The notes beneath the pieces were generated by a model. It was not told the origin of the DNA. It did not search any database and was given only the letters and a program-made list of their open reading frames with translations. A stretch of 64,000 nucleotides of DNA from Aquipuribacter nitratireducens. GTDB taxonomy: Bacteria; Actinomycetota; Actinomycetes; Actinomycetales; JBBAYJ01. The position numbers and the translations under genes were made by a program. How positions within the stretch are numbered: position 1 is the first letter of the stretch; every line of letters starts with the position of its first letter. The stretch covers positions 186,001-250,000 of the forward strand of contig NZ_JBBEOG010000004.1 of the NCBI RefSeq assembly GCF_037860835.1, given 5' to 3'. Shown one piece after another: positions 35,770 to 45,452 of this stretch.

Positions 35770-35900
35770 GCGCGACTCACCCGAACGGCGCATGAACTCC
35801 CGGCCCCGACGGGACGAGAGACACAACGCAGCACCCGGGACGCACGGACCGCGCCCCGCACCGGCCACGGACAGGCCACGTCGATCCACCCCGCACCGGC

Positions 35901-35927
35901 TCCACCGGGCGCGGGGTCCGCCGATCG
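35901..35927 (+). promoter_or_regulatory. Candidate FliA/WhiG-type promoter before flgB
   Basis: TCCA (35901-35904), 15 bp, GCCGATCG (35920-35927). The -10 part is good, the -35 part differs by one base from the other sites. It ends eight bases before the GTG, overlapping the ribosome binding site GGAG, so a transcript would be nearly leaderless. Confidence 0.4.
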
Positions 35928-35935
35928 GAGCCCCC

Positions 35936-36289
35936 GTGACCGCCATCGCGTCCGTGACCGGCGCCGCCCTCCGCAGCGCCGTCGACGGCCTCGGCGCGCG
36001 CAGCCGCGCCATCGCCGACAACATCGCGAACGTCCAGACGCCCGGCTTCCAGTCGCGTCGCGTCGCGTTCGAGGAGGCCGTCGCCGCGGCCGCCCGGTCC
36101 GGCTCCCGTGAGCGCACCGGGTTCACGCAGGCGCTCTCGCTCGAGCCGACCCGCCTCGACGGCAACAACGTCAACCTCGACACCGAGACGCTGCAGTCCA
36201 TCGACACCGGCCTGCGCTACCAGCTCGCGCTCCGCGCCGTCGACGACCGGTTCGGTCTCGTCCGTGCCGCGCTGCGGACCCAGGGCTGA
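35936..36289 (+). CDS. flgB: Flagellar basal-body rod protein FlgB
   Basis: 117 residues. Proximal rod subunit. RSRAIADNIANVQTPGFQSRRVAFEEA near residues 20-47 in pieces is the rod signature, and DNNVNLDTET-like text (NNVNLDTETLQS) near 80 is typical of FlgB. GTG 35936 with GGAG upstream was chosen; the frame to the left is Pro/Arg-rich noise. First gene of the basal-body operon flgB-flgC-fliE-fliF-fliG-fliH-fliI-fliJ. Confidence 0.93.
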   Translation: MTAIASVTGAALRSAVDGLGARSRAIADNIANVQTPGFQSRRVAFEEAVAAAARSGSRERTGFTQALSLEPTRLDGNNVNLDTETLQSIDTGLRYQLALRAVDDRFGLVRAALRTQG

Positions 36290-36294
36290 GCACC

Positions 36295-36702
36295 ATGACG
36301 ACCTTCCCCGTCTTCGGCGTCGCCGGCTCCGGTGTCGCGGTCTACCGCAAGTGGCTCGACGCGGTCAGCGACAACATCTCCAACATCAACACGGTCCGCC
36401 CGACGAGCGAGGCCGCGTTCCGGGCCCGGTACGTCATCGCGCAGGCCACGCAGCTCGAGCCCGGCGTCGGGGGCGTCACCGTCGGCGGCATCCGGCTCGG
36501 CAGCGCCGAGGGCCGCATGGTCTACGACCCCACGCACCCCTTCGCCGACGAGGGCGGCTACGTGCGCCTGCCCGACATCGACCTCGGCAGCCAGATGACC
36601 CAGCTGATGATGGCCCAGCGCGGCTACCAGGCGAACCTCGCCGTCGTCGACCGCGCCCGCGACGCCTACAGCGCCGCCATCAACGTCGGGCGGAACGCAT
36701 GA
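36295..36702 (+). CDS. flgC: Flagellar basal-body rod protein FlgC
   Basis: 135 residues, proximal rod subunit. VFGVAGSGVAVYRKWLDAVSDNISNINT near the start in pieces, VYDPTHPFADEGGYVRLPDI near 77-96 (highly typical of FlgC) and MTQLMMAQRGYQANLAVVDRARD at the end. Five bases after flgB; its stop overlaps the fliE ATG. Confidence 0.95.
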   Translation: MTTFPVFGVAGSGVAVYRKWLDAVSDNISNINTVRPTSEAAFRARYVIAQATQLEPGVGGVTVGGIRLGSAEGRMVYDPTHPFADEGGYVRLPDIDLGSQMTQLMMAQRGYQANLAVVDRARDAYSAAINVGRNA

Positions 36703-37058
36703 GCCTCCAGCCCATCACCTCCGTGGCCCCCACCGCGCCGACCGGACCCGTCGCGGGCCTCACGCCCGCCCTGCCGGCGCTCGACGCCGACCCCGCCGCC
36801 GGCGGCCGCTTCGACGCGGCCCTCGCGCAGGCCACCGGCAGCAGCCTCGGGGCGTCGGCCGTCGGCCGGCTCGAGGACCTCCAGCGCCTGCACGCGACGA
36901 GCGACGACCTCGCCGTCAAGGCCGTCACCGGCCAGCTCGCCGACCCCAGCCAGTACACGATCGCCGCCACCGAGGCGAACCTCGCGACGCAGATGACGGT
37001 GGCGCTGCGCAACAAGGCCGTCGAGGCCTACTCGGAGATCATGAGGATGCAGCTGTGA
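36699..37058 (+). CDS. fliE: Flagellar hook-basal body complex protein FliE
   Basis: 119 residues. Links the MS ring to the rod. The C-terminal half carries the family pattern: RLEDLQRLHATSDDLAVKAVTG, then YTIAATEANLATQMTVALRNKAVEAYSEIMRMQL read in sections. The N-terminal 40 residues are Pro/Ala-rich. ATG overlaps the flgC stop (ATGA) and the stop overlaps the fliF GTG. Confidence 0.93.
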   Translation: MSLQPITSVAPTAPTGPVAGLTPALPALDADPAAGGRFDAALAQATGSSLGASAVGRLEDLQRLHATSDDLAVKAVTGQLADPSQYTIAATEANLATQMTVALRNKAVEAYSEIMRMQL

Positions 37059-38713
37059 GCCCCCGCGGACCCCGTCAGGGCCAGGTCGTGAGCAACGACC
37101 CCCGGGTCCTCGCCACGCAGAAGGCCCGCCAGGCCCGCTCGGCGTGGTCGGAGCTTCCCGGCGCCCAGAAGACCGTCGCGACGGTCGTGCTCGTCGCGCT
37201 CCTCGCGGGCGGCTACGCCTTCTGGCAGTGGCAGAGCACGCCCGCCTACGGCCCGCTGTTCACGGGGATGTCGAGCAGCGACGGCGGCGCGGTCGTCCAG
37301 CAGCTCCAGGCCGCGGGTGTGCCCTACAAGCTGACCGACGGCGGCGCCACCGTCCTCGTCCCCAGCGACCAGGTCTACGAGCAGCGCCTCCAGATGTCGG
37401 CCGCGGGCCTTCCCTCCGGTGACGGCGGCGGCTACTCCCTCCTCGACGAGCAGGGTGTGACGGCGTCGCAGTTCCAGCAGAAGGTCGCCTACCAGCGCGC
37501 GGTCGAGGGCGAGCTCGCGAGCACGATCCAGGCCATCGACGGCGTCGAGGCGGCGGTCGTCCACCTCGCGATCCCGGAGAAGGACGTCTTCCTCGAGGCC
37601 GACGACGCCCCCACCGCCAGCGTCCTCGTGAAGACGCAGGCCGGCCGCAGCCTCGAGAAGGGGCAGGTCCAGGCGGTCGTCAACCTCGTCTCGTCCTCGG
37701 TCGAGGGCATGGAGCCGGACGCCGTCACGGTCGTCGACGGCGAGGGCACCCTGCTGTCGGCCTCCGGCACGGGAGTCGGCGGTGCGGGCTCCATGGGCGG
37801 CGGCGAGGCCGCCGACATGACGGCCGAGTACGAGCAGCGCGTCGCGGGCAGCCTCCAGACCCTCCTCGACACCGTCGTGGGCCGCGGCAAGGCCGTCGCG
37901 ACCGTCACCGCCGACCTCGACTTCGACGCCCGCGACACCACCACCGAGCGCTTCATCGCCGAGGACGGCGTCCCGCCGCTCAGCGAGACCAGCGACACCG
38001 AGACGTACACCGGCGCCGGCAGCGGCGAGGCCGGGGTGCTCGGCCCCGACAACATCGTCGTCCCCAACGGGACGCTCGGAGGCGCCGAGTCGGCGTACGA
38101 GTCGGAGTCCCGCACCGTCAACAACGCCGTCGGCAAGGTGACGGAGAAGGTCCAGTCCGCGCCCGGCGCGGTGCAGCGGCTCAACGTCTCCGTCGTCGTC
38201 GACCGTGACGCCGTCGCCCGGACCGACATGCTCGCCCTCCAGAACACGGTGTCCGCCGCCGTCGGGTTCGACGCCGCACGCGGGGACCAGATCAACGTCA
38301 CGCAGATGCCGTTCGACACCGGTGACGCGGAGGCCGTCGCCGAGGAGCTCGAGGCCGCGGAGGCCGCGGAGGCCGCGGCCGGCCAGCAGCAGACGATCTG
38401 GAACGCCGCCCTCGCCGGGCTCGTCCTCGTCGTCGTGATCCTCTCGATCATCCTCGGGGCCCGCGGGCGCCGCCGTCGCAGCGAGCCCGTCGACCTCGGC
38501 CTCTACGCCCCCCTCGAGGAGGAGCCGGAGCCCGCGCCCCTGCCGCCCGTCCCGGCTCCCCGGGAGGCCCTGCCGCCGGCCGCGGACGCCGAGCGCATGC
38601 AGCTAGACGCCCTGTCGCGGCAGCGCGAGGAGGTCCTCGAGCTCGTCGACCGCGAGCCGGCCGAGGTGGCCGAGCTCCTCCGCTCCTGGCTCGCCGACCG
38701 GAGGAGCTCGTGA
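37055..38713 (+). CDS. fliF: Flagellar MS-ring protein FliF
   Basis: 552 residues. Forms the membrane ring on which the rod, export gate and C ring are built. First membrane segment about residues 40-58 (TVATVVLVALLAGGYAFW), second about 448-468, with a large extracytoplasmic part between them including YSLLDEQGVTASQFQQKVAYQRAVEGELA in pieces and AAVVHLAIPEK. The cytoplasmic tail (LDALSRQREEVLELVDREPAEVAELLRSWL read in parts) binds FliG. GTG overlaps fliE. Confidence 0.97.
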   Translation: MSPRGPRQGQVVSNDPRVLATQKARQARSAWSELPGAQKTVATVVLVALLAGGYAFWQWQSTPAYGPLFTGMSSSDGGAVVQQLQAAGVPYKLTDGGATVLVPSDQVYEQRLQMSAAGLPSGDGGGYSLLDEQGVTASQFQQKVAYQRAVEGELASTIQAIDGVEAAVVHLAIPEKDVFLEADDAPTASVLVKTQAGRSLEKGQVQAVVNLVSSSVEGMEPDAVTVVDGEGTLLSASGTGVGGAGSMGGGEAADMTAEYEQRVAGSLQTLLDTVVGRGKAVATVTADLDFDARDTTTERFIAEDGVPPLSETSDTETYTGAGSGEAGVLGPDNIVVPNGTLGGAESAYESESRTVNNAVGKVTEKVQSAPGAVQRLNVSVVVDRDAVARTDMLALQNTVSAAVGFDAARGDQINVTQMPFDTGDAEAVAEELEAAEAAEAAAGQQQTIWNAALAGLVLVVVILSIILGARGRRRRSEPVDLGLYAPLEEEPEPAPLPPVPAPREALPPAADAERMQLDALSRQREEVLELVDREPAEVAELLRSWLADRRSS

Positions 38714-39828
38714 CCGCGCCCGTCGCCGAGGCGGTCGGTGCCACCGGTGCCGCCGGTACCGCCCCGACCGTCGAGCAGGCCCTGGCCGCCGTCGAGGCGG
38801 CCGCCCGGCCCGCACCCGCAGTCGACCTCAGCGGGCTGCAGAAGGCCGCCGTGCTCCTCGTCATGCTCGGCAAGGACCGTGCCGCCAGCGTCCTCACCCA
38901 CCTCAAGGGCACCGACCTCGACGAGCTCGTCGCACAGGTCGTGCGGCTGCGGGACGTGCCGCCCGTCGTCGCCGGCGAGGTGCTGAGCCAGTTCCACTCC
39001 CTCGCCGTCCGGCAGGGCGTGGTCGGGGCCGGTGGCGAGGGGTTCGCCCGCGAGGTCCTCGAGCGGTCCCTCGGCAAGGAGTCCGCGGGCGACGTCATGC
39101 GCCGGATCGCCTCCGTCGTCGCGGAGCGGCCCCTGAAGTTCCTCCAGGACATCGACCCGCAGCAGCTCATGAGCATCCTGCGCGGCGAGCACCCCCAGAC
39201 CCTCGCGGCGGTGCTCGTCCACCTGCGTCCCGACCAGGCCTCCGTCGTGATGGCCGGTCTGTCGCCGGCCGACCAGGCCGCCGTCGCCCGTCGCATCGCC
39301 ACCACGGGCCGGTTCTCCCCGCACGCCCTCGTCGTGCTCCAGGACGCCCTCAAGGCCCGCACGTCGTCGGTGCTGCCCCAGTCGCAGAGCGAGACCGCGA
39401 CCGGAGGCGTGCAGTCCCTCGTCGAGGTCATCAACCGCGCCGACGCCGCGACGGAGAAGTCCATCCTCGAGGGGCTCGAGGCGACCGACGCCGCCCTCGC
39501 CGACGAGGTCAAGGCGCGCCTGTTCGTCTTCGCCGACATCGTCGGCCTCGAGGACCGGGCCGTGCAGATGGTGCTGCGGCAGGTCGACTCCGTCGTCCTC
39601 GCGACGGCCCTCAAGAGCGTCGCGCAGAACGTCCGCGACAAGGTCCTGCAGAACGTCTCCGAGCGTGCCCGCGCCGACCTCCTCGAGGAGATCGAGGTCA
39701 TGGGTGCGGTCCGGGTCAGCGCGGTCGAGGAGGCCCAGGCGACGATCGTCCAGGTCATCCGCGCCCTCGAGGAGTCGGGCCAGCTCGTGGTCCGGCGCGG
39801 CGGAGGGGACGACGAGTATGTCTCGTGA
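38710..39828 (+). CDS. fliG: Flagellar motor switch protein FliG
   Basis: 372 residues. Torque-generating rotor protein. The N-terminal 40 residues are Ala/Val-rich and extra; then GLQKAAVLLVMLGKDRAASVL (FliF binding), middle domain LKFLQDIDPQQLMSILRGEHPQTLAAVL in parts with the EHPQT motif, and C-terminal domain LFVFADIVGLEDRAVQMVLR with the charged residues that meet MotA. GTG overlaps the fliF stop. Confidence 0.97.
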   Translation: MTAPVAEAVGATGAAGTAPTVEQALAAVEAAARPAPAVDLSGLQKAAVLLVMLGKDRAASVLTHLKGTDLDELVAQVVRLRDVPPVVAGEVLSQFHSLAVRQGVVGAGGEGFAREVLERSLGKESAGDVMRRIASVVAERPLKFLQDIDPQQLMSILRGEHPQTLAAVLVHLRPDQASVVMAGLSPADQAAVARRIATTGRFSPHALVVLQDALKARTSSVLPQSQSETATGGVQSLVEVINRADAATEKSILEGLEATDAALADEVKARLFVFADIVGLEDRAVQMVLRQVDSVVLATALKSVAQNVRDKVLQNVSERARADLLEEIEVMGAVRVSAVEEAQATIVQVIRALEESGQLVVRRGGGDDEYVS

Positions 39829-40486
39829 GGCCGGCACGCTCACCGTCCGCACGTTCACCCCGGGCCGGGTGCCCGGCGCCGTCGCCGGGGCACCCGCGAC
39901 GGCCCCCGGCGGTGCCGGCTTCACGTCCGGGTACGCCGCCGGCTACGCCGAGGGCGTCCGGCGCGCCGCCGCCGCGGCCGCCGCCGAGCAGAGCGCGTGG
40001 CTCGCCGCCCGGGAGGACGCCGCCGCCCGCGAGCGGGCCCGGCTCGTCGACCTCCTCCTCGGTCTGCGGGCCGCGGAGGTCGCCCGCGCCGAGGCCGCCC
40101 GCACCGAGCTCGCGCCGCACCTCGACGTCGTCGCCGCCGCCGCTGCGCGACTGGCCCGCGACGTCGTCCTCGAGGCCGCACCCACGGCGGCCGCCCTGCG
40201 CGCGCGCCTCGACCGCGCGGTCGCCGCCTGCGGGCCCGTGACGGGCCCCGTCGAGGTCCGCGTGTCCCCCGACGGTGCCGCCGTCCTCGGCGCCACCGGA
40301 GTGCGGCCCGACGCGCTCCCGACCGGGCTCTCGGTCGTCGCCGACGGCTCCCTCGCCCCCGGCGACGTCGTCGTCCGCGCGGGCGCGGCCACGGTCACCG
40401 ACCTCGTCACCGACGCCGTCGCGGCCCTCGACCTCGTCCGCGAGGACCCCGACGCCGCGGCGCCCACCTCCGGGGGGACCGCGTGA
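39818..40486 (+). CDS. fliH: Flagellar export ATPase regulator FliH
   Basis: 222 residues. Stator-like partner of the FliI ATPase. It has a [21 protein letters not shown] segment, the glycine-repeat then Ala-rich coiled-coil layout of FliH, and a C-terminal domain (VEVRVSPDGAAVL, LSVVADGSLAPGDVVVRAG) like the V-ATPase E subunit. ATG 39818 overlaps fliG by 11 bases. Highly Ala/Arg-rich, so family assignment rests on layout and position between fliG and fliI. Confidence 0.88.
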   Translation: MSREAGTLTVRTFTPGRVPGAVAGAPATAPGGAGFTSGYAAGYAEGVRRAAAAAAAEQSAWLAAREDAAARERARLVDLLLGLRAAEVARAEAARTELAPHLDVVAAAAARLARDVVLEAAPTAAALRARLDRAVAACGPVTGPVEVRVSPDGAAVLGATGVRPDALPTGLSVVADGSLAPGDVVVRAGAATVTDLVTDAVAALDLVREDPDAAAPTSGGTA

Positions 40487-41829
40487 GCCGCGCGCTCGCC
40501 GCCGCCACCGCGTCGGCGCTCGCTCCCCGGCTCGAGCGGGCGGGTGACGCCGCGGCGCCGCGCCGCAGCGGCCGCGTGTGCGGCGTCGTCGGTCTCGGCG
40601 TCGAGGTGGACGGGGTCCAGGCCGCCGTCGGCGAGATCCTCGAGCTCGACGCCCCGACCGGCCCCCTGGAGGCGGAGGTCGTCGCCGCGCACGGACCCCG
40701 CCTCAGCTGCACGCCGCTTCACGGCACGACCGGGCTGTCCGTCGGCACCCCGGTGCGGGCCACGGGAACGACGGCCCGCGTGCCGCTCGGCCCCGGGCTC
40801 CTCGGACGCGTCATCGACCCCACCGGCCGCCCCCTCGACGGGCGCCCCGCACCGGTCGCGGCCGCCTGGGGTGCCGTCGAGGCCAGCGCCCCGAGCCCGC
40901 TCGCCCGCGGCCGCATCGACGCCCGGCTGCCGCTCGGGGTCCGCGTGCTCGACGCGTTCACCCCCGTCGGGCGCGGTCAGCGCATCGGTGTGTTCGCCGG
41001 CTCCGGCGTCGGCAAGTCGTCGCTGCTGTCGATGATCACGCGGAACAACGCCGCGACCGTCACCGTCGTCGCGCTCGTGGGCGAGCGCGGTCGCGAGGTC
41101 CGCCAGTTCGTCGAGGACGACCTCGGTCCCGAGGGCCTCGCCCGCTCCGTCGTCGTCGTCGCCACCTCCGACGACCCGCCCCTGCTCCGCCTCCGGGCGG
41201 CCTTCGCCGCCACCCGCATCGCGGAGGGGTTCGCCGCCGCCGGCCACGACGTCGTCCTGCTCATGGACTCCCTCACCCGCGTCGCGCACGCGCAGCGCGA
41301 GGTCGCGCTCAGCGCCGGCGAGCCACCGGCCACGCGCGGCTTCCCGCCGTCGGTGTTCGCCGTGCTGCCGCGGCTGCTCGAGCGCGCCGGACCGCTGCCC
41401 GTCGGGTCGATCACGGGCGTCTACACCGTCCTCGTCGACGGCGACGACCACAACGAGCCCGTCGCCGACAACGTCCGCGCCGTCCTCGACGGCCACGTCG
41501 TCCTCGACCGGGCCATCGCCACCGCCGGACGCTTCCCCAGCGTCGACGTCCTCGCGAGCATCTCCCGCCTCGACCGCCACGTCAGCGCCCCGGACGACCT
41601 CGCCGCGGCGGCCCGGGTGCGCCGGCTGCTCGCCGCGCACCGCGATGCCCGCGACCTCGTGGAGGTCGGCGCGTACGTGCCGGGCAGCAACGCCGACGTC
41701 GACGCGGCCCTGCGACTGCAGCGCCCGATCGAGGACTTCTGCCGCCAGGGGCTCGCCGAGCCCGCCCCCCTCGCCCGGACCCTCGACGGTCTGCGCGCCC
41801 TCGCCCACGCCGCCGGAGGTGCATCGTGA
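40483..41829 (+). CDS. fliI: Flagellum-specific ATP synthase FliI
   Basis: 448 residues, the ATPase of the type III export apparatus. Walker A GSGVGKSS near residue 173, Walker [19 protein letters not shown] near 260-278 (family signature), then [14 protein letters not shown] and the catalytic-core text [22 protein letters not shown] start overlaps the fliH stop. The order fliG-fliH-fliI-fliJ is the classic one. Confidence 0.97.
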   Translation: MSRALAAATASALAPRLERAGDAAAPRRSGRVCGVVGLGVEVDGVQAAVGEILELDAPTGPLEAEVVAAHGPRLSCTPLHGTTGLSVGTPVRATGTTARVPLGPGLLGRVIDPTGRPLDGRPAPVAAAWGAVEASAPSPLARGRIDARLPLGVRVLDAFTPVGRGQRIGVFAGSGVGKSSLLSMITRNNAATVTVVALVGERGREVRQFVEDDLGPEGLARSVVVVATSDDPPLLRLRAAFAATRIAEGFAAAGHDVVLLMDSLTRVAHAQREVALSAGEPPATRGFPPSVFAVLPRLLERAGPLPVGSITGVYTVLVDGDDHNEPVADNVRAVLDGHVVLDRAIATAGRFPSVDVLASISRLDRHVSAPDDLAAAARVRRLLAAHRDARDLVEVGAYVPGSNADVDAALRLQRPIEDFCRQGLAEPAPLARTLDGLRALAHAAGGAS

Positions 41830-42248
41830 GCTTCGCCGCCCTGCTGGGTCTGCGCCGACGCGAGCGCGCGACGGCCGAGCGCAGCCTCGCCACCGCGACC
41901 GCCGTGCGCGTGCGCGCGGAGGCCGCGCGCGCCGAGGTCGTCGGTCGGCTGCACAACGACCCCTTCCTGCTCGACAGCGCGGGCGACCCCCGCCTCGCGC
42001 TCGCCCGGCGCGCCGGTCTGCTCGCCGACCTGTCGCGGGCCGGGGACGCGGTCGTCGCGTCTTCGACGGAGGAGGAGCGCGAACGGCTCCTCGCCTCCCA
42101 GGCCCGGGTGCGGCTGCGGGCGGTCGAGCGTCTGGAGGAACGTCGCGTCGCGGAGGAGCGCGCCCGACGGGCCGCCGCCGAGGCCGCCGAGCTCGACGAC
42201 GTCGTCGCGTCGCGTCGCCCCGCGGCCCGGACGGAGGTGGGGTCGTGA
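41826..42248 (+). CDS. fliJ: Flagellar export protein FliJ
   Basis: 140 residues, almost entirely helical and rich in Ala, Arg and Glu, as expected for the FliJ coiled coil that fits into the FliI ring. The first helix is [20 protein letters not shown]; the second is centred on [23 protein letters not shown] overlaps fliI and the stop overlaps the next GTG. Sequence identity to other FliJ proteins would be low, so position is the main evidence. Confidence 0.85.
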   Translation: MSFAALLGLRRRERATAERSLATATAVRVRAEAARAEVVGRLHNDPFLLDSAGDPRLALARRAGLLADLSRAGDAVVASSTEEERERLLASQARVRLRAVERLEERRVAEERARRAAAEAAELDDVVASRRPAARTEVGS

Positions 42249-43363
42249 GCGTCGTCGAGGTGCAGGCCCGCATCGCCGCCATCAGCGGCCAGCTGCAGCA
42301 GCTCACCGGGCGCCGCGCCGCGGTCGACCCGCTGCAGGCCGACGCCTTCGCCGCCCAGCTCGGTCAGGCCGGCGCCGCGCTCGGGCTGTCGTCGCCCGCT
42401 GCGGGCGGCCCCGGGCAGCCCGTGACCGACGTCGCCGCGCTCCAGCGGCTCCTGGGGGCGGGGGGGACGGGCGGGGTGGCCGCCGTGGGCGGCACGTCGC
42501 CGACGGCGGGCGGGAGCGCCGACGACGGCCGGGTCACCGGCGGCGACGTCGTCGCCGCGGCGCGCAAGTACCTCGGCGTGCCGTACAAGTGGGGCGGTAC
42601 CGACCCCCGGACGGGGCTCGACTGCTCCGGCCTCGTCCAGCGGGTGTTCAAGGACCTCGGCGTCGACGTCCCCCGTACCGTCGCCGACCAGCGCCGCGCC
42701 GGCGACGCCGTCCCCTCGCTCGCGCAGGCCCGACCCGGCGACCTCATCGCCTTCTCCAGCGAGCGCTCCCCGAGCGGGCGCCACATCGGCATCTACATCG
42801 GCGACGGAAAGATGATCAACGCCCCGCGGGCCGGCAAGGACGTCATGATCTCCGACGTCTGGGCCCCGGAACGGATCACCGCCATCCGTCGCATCGTGCC
42901 CGCCGACGCGCCCGCGACGGCGCAGCCGGCCCAGCCCGCTCAGGCCGCTCAGGCCGCTCAGGCGGCGGCCCGTCCGGGTTGGGCGGCGACGGCGGGCGGT
43001 CTCGCCGAGGCGTTCACGGCGGCCACCGCCCGCTACGACCTGCCCACCGGGCTGCTCGAGGCGGTCGCGCGCCGGGAGTCGGGCATGCGCTCCGACGCCG
43101 TCAGCCCCGCCGGTGCGATCGGGCTCATGCAGCTGATGCCCGGCACCGCCCGCGAGCTGGGCGTCGACCCCCGCGACCCGGTCGCCTCCATCGACGGGGC
43201 CGCGCGCTACCTGCGGCAGCAGCTGAACGCGTTCGGGACGCTCGAGCTCGCGCTCGCCGCCTACAACGCAGGCCCCGGCAACGTCCGCCGCTACGACGGC
43301 ATCCCGCCTTTCGCCGAGACCCACGCCTACGTCTCGGCGATCCTCGCCGACCTTCGGGCCTGA
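42245..43363 (+). CDS. Dual peptidoglycan hydrolase: NlpC/P60 endopeptidase plus lytic transglycosylase
   Basis: 372 residues with two cell-wall-cutting domains. NlpC/P60 (about 98-225): [20 protein letters not shown] with catalytic Cys127, and [16 protein letters not shown] with His180. Lytic transglycosylase (about 255-372): catalytic Glu278 in [12 protein letters not shown], then [13 protein letters not shown] and [14 protein letters not shown]. No signal peptide is seen: the N-terminus ([18 protein letters not shown]) looks like a rod/hook-type or FlgJ-like region, so export may be through the flagellar machine. Between fliJ and fliK it probably opens the wall for the growing rod, in place of FlgJ. 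GTG overlaps fliJ. Confidence 0.9.
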   Translation: MSVVEVQARIAAISGQLQQLTGRRAAVDPLQADAFAAQLGQAGAALGLSSPAAGGPGQPVTDVAALQRLLGAGGTGGVAAVGGTSPTAGGSADDGRVTGGDVVAAARKYLGVPYKWGGTDPRTGLDCSGLVQRVFKDLGVDVPRTVADQRRAGDAVPSLAQARPGDLIAFSSERSPSGRHIGIYIGDGKMINAPRAGKDVMISDVWAPERITAIRRIVPADAPATAQPAQPAQAAQAAQAAARPGWAATAGGLAEAFTAATARYDLPTGLLEAVARRESGMRSDAVSPAGAIGLMQLMPGTARELGVDPRDPVASIDGAARYLRQQLNAFGTLELALAAYNAGPGNVRRYDGIPPFAETHAYVSAILADLRA

Positions 43364-43384
43364 CGGCCCACGACCGGAGCAGCC

Positions 43385-44851
43385 ATGAGGACACCACCCC
43401 CCGCCGCGGCCCTCGCCGACGCGGTCGTGCCCGCGCGACGGACGAGCGAGCGTGGTGCGGAGCGCGCCCAGCGCGACGAGCGGGCCGCCGGGTTCGAGCG
43501 CGCCCTCGCGCGAGCGGGGTCCGGCGACGCGCGCGAGCCCGCGCCGCGCCGCGCCCCCGCTCCGCACGACGGCGGTCCGGAACCCGTCCGGGCCGTGCGC
43601 GCCGGACACGCCGACGACCGCACCGACGACCGCACGGTGACGGACCCCGCGACGCCCAGCACCGACGGCGACGCCCCGACGGACCGGCCCGCCGTCGACC
43701 CCACGACGGGGTCGGCCGCGACCGTCGACACCGGCGCTCAGGCCGAGGCCGCGGCCGCCGACACCCCGGCCGCCGCCCTCGCAGCCGCGCGGGAGCGCCT
43801 CGGCCTGCGGGGCGCGGCACCGGCGTCCGCGGACCCCACCCTCGGGACGACGGCAGCGGGTACCGGTCGGGCGGGGGTCGGCCCGACGGGCCCCACCGGT
43901 CCCGTGGTCACCCTCACGACGTCCCCTGCGCCGGCACCCGCTCCCGACGCGGCGGCGGGCGGCGGGGCCGCAGGACGACCGGCTCCGGGCGCACCCGGCG
44001 CGGACGTCGCGGTGCTCCCGGTGGCCCCGACCGCGGCGTCCCCTGCCTCGTCGACCGAGGCGGCCGGTCCGGTCGCCACGAGCGACGCGACGTCCCTGCC
44101 GGGCGCGACCCCGGGCACCCCGACCGGCGCAGCCGCTGCACCCGGCGCCGCCGCCACCACCGGGGCGCCGCACGCCGCGGACGCGGGCGCCTCCGGCGAC
44201 AGGCCCGCGCCGTCGCAGGTCCCGGCCGCGGCCAGCACGAGCGCGGCGGCGTCCGGGGCCGCCGGGGCGACCCGGTCCGTGTCCGGCGTCGCGACCGTGC
44301 GGCCGGCGCCCGCCGAGCCCGCCGGCCCCCCGGTGCCGACCGCGGCGACCCTCGCCCCGTCGACGGCCGGCCCGACCGTCACCGGACCGGCCGCCGCACC
44401 GGCGTCGACGCCCGTCGGCGGAACGGTCGGCATCGGGCCGTTCACCCTCGACCAGCTCGACCGGGTGGCGGCCGCGACCCGCGCCCGTGTCGCGGTCGCG
44501 GAGGCCGGCGAGGTCACGCGCCTCGTCGTCCACCTGTCACCCGCGGAGCTCGGTCCTGTCCGCATCACCGCCGAGCTCGCCCCCGCCGGTCTCCAGCTGT
44601 CGCTGGCGGGCGGCGACGAGGCGACGCGAGACGCCCTGCGCGACGCCCTCGGCGACCTCCGCCAGCAGCTCGGCTCCGGCTCCCACGACGCCGGTCGCGA
44701 GCACCGCGGCGGCCACCGGGAGCCCGGTGGGACCGCCGGTGGCCCGGGTGCCCCGGTCCTCGTCCCGTCCCGCCCCGAGGGGGCTCCCGCGGCCGTCGCC
44801 GTCGAGCGGCCCGCCGGGGGTCCCCGGCGGGGGGTGGACGTCCGTGCGTGA
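43385..44851 (+). CDS. fliK: Flagellar hook-length control protein FliK
   Basis: 488 residues. The first 360 are a disordered Ala/Pro/Thr/Gly-rich ruler; the C-terminal domain carries the Flg_hook pattern VTRLVVHLSPAELGPVRI and LAPAGLQLSLAGGDEATRDAL, used to switch the export gate from hook to filament substrates. The last 60 residues are Gly/Arg/Pro-rich. The ATG is preceded by GGAGCAGCC. Followed by flgD after 54 bp. Confidence 0.9.
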   Translation: MRTPPPAAALADAVVPARRTSERGAERAQRDERAAGFERALARAGSGDAREPAPRRAPAPHDGGPEPVRAVRAGHADDRTDDRTVTDPATPSTDGDAPTDRPAVDPTTGSAATVDTGAQAEAAAADTPAAALAAARERLGLRGAAPASADPTLGTTAAGTGRAGVGPTGPTGPVVTLTTSPAPAPAPDAAAGGGAAGRPAPGAPGADVAVLPVAPTAASPASSTEAAGPVATSDATSLPGATPGTPTGAAAAPGAAATTGAPHAADAGASGDRPAPSQVPAAASTSAAASGAAGATRSVSGVATVRPAPAEPAGPPVPTAATLAPSTAGPTVTGPAAAPASTPVGGTVGIGPFTLDQLDRVAAATRARVAVAEAGEVTRLVVHLSPAELGPVRITAELAPAGLQLSLAGGDEATRDALRDALGDLRQQLGSGSHDAGREHRGGHREPGGTAGGPGAPVLVPSRPEGAPAAVAVERPAGGPRRGVDVRA

Positions 44852-44905
44852 GAGCCGCCCGACGCCCCTGCAGCCCCGCGACGCCACCACCCCGAGGAGC
44901 GCACC

Positions 44906-45409
44906 ATGACCGTCCCCACCTCCGGCCTCGTGACGGGGTCGCTGCAGACGACCGCGTATCAGCCCCAGAGCACCGCGCCCACCGCCGGTGACGAGCTCGG
45001 GAAGGACGCCTTCCTCAAGCTCCTCGTCGCGCAGCTGCGCTACCAGGATCCGCTCAACCCGGCGGAGGGCGCGGAGTTCATCGCCCAGACCGCGCAGTTC
45101 ACCCAGGTCGAGAAGCTCCAGGAGGTGGCCGACGCCACCGCCGGGTCGTACGCCCTCCAGCAGCGCTGGGGAGCGGCCGCGGCGGTGGGGGCCGACGTCA
45201 CGTTCCTCGCCGCCGACGGGGTGCCCGCGACCGGGACCGTCGTCGCCGCCGTCCTGACGGGTGACGAGCCGGTGCTCAAGGTCAAGACCGGCACGACCAC
45301 GACCGAGGTCCCGTTCGGGAAGGTCCAGGAGCTCCTCGCTCCCGGCAGCAGAACCACCAGCACCACGGAGAGCACCACCCCAGGCACGGATGCCGCCCCT
45401 TCGGCCTGA
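44906..45409 (+). CDS. flgD: Flagellar hook assembly protein FlgD
   Basis: 167 residues. Scaffold for hook polymerisation. [41 protein letters not shown] near residues 31-70, read in sections, is the full FlgD N-terminal signature; the C-terminal part is short ([19 protein letters not shown]) and the usual extra domain is lacking, as in other short FlgD. GAGGAG precedes the ATG. Confidence 0.95.
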   Translation: MTVPTSGLVTGSLQTTAYQPQSTAPTAGDELGKDAFLKLLVAQLRYQDPLNPAEGAEFIAQTAQFTQVEKLQEVADATAGSYALQQRWGAAAAVGADVTFLAADGVPATGTVVAAVLTGDEPVLKVKTGTTTTEVPFGKVQELLAPGSRTTSTTESTTPGTDAAPSA

Positions 45410-45452
45410 CGACCGTCAGAGCCCCACCGCGACACCGACCCAGGAGGCCACC

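Noticed and set aside
41582-44533. A 983-codon minus-strand frame opposite fliI, fliJ, the wall hydrolase and fliK
   Set aside because: Shadow of well-identified genes; no recognisable domain.
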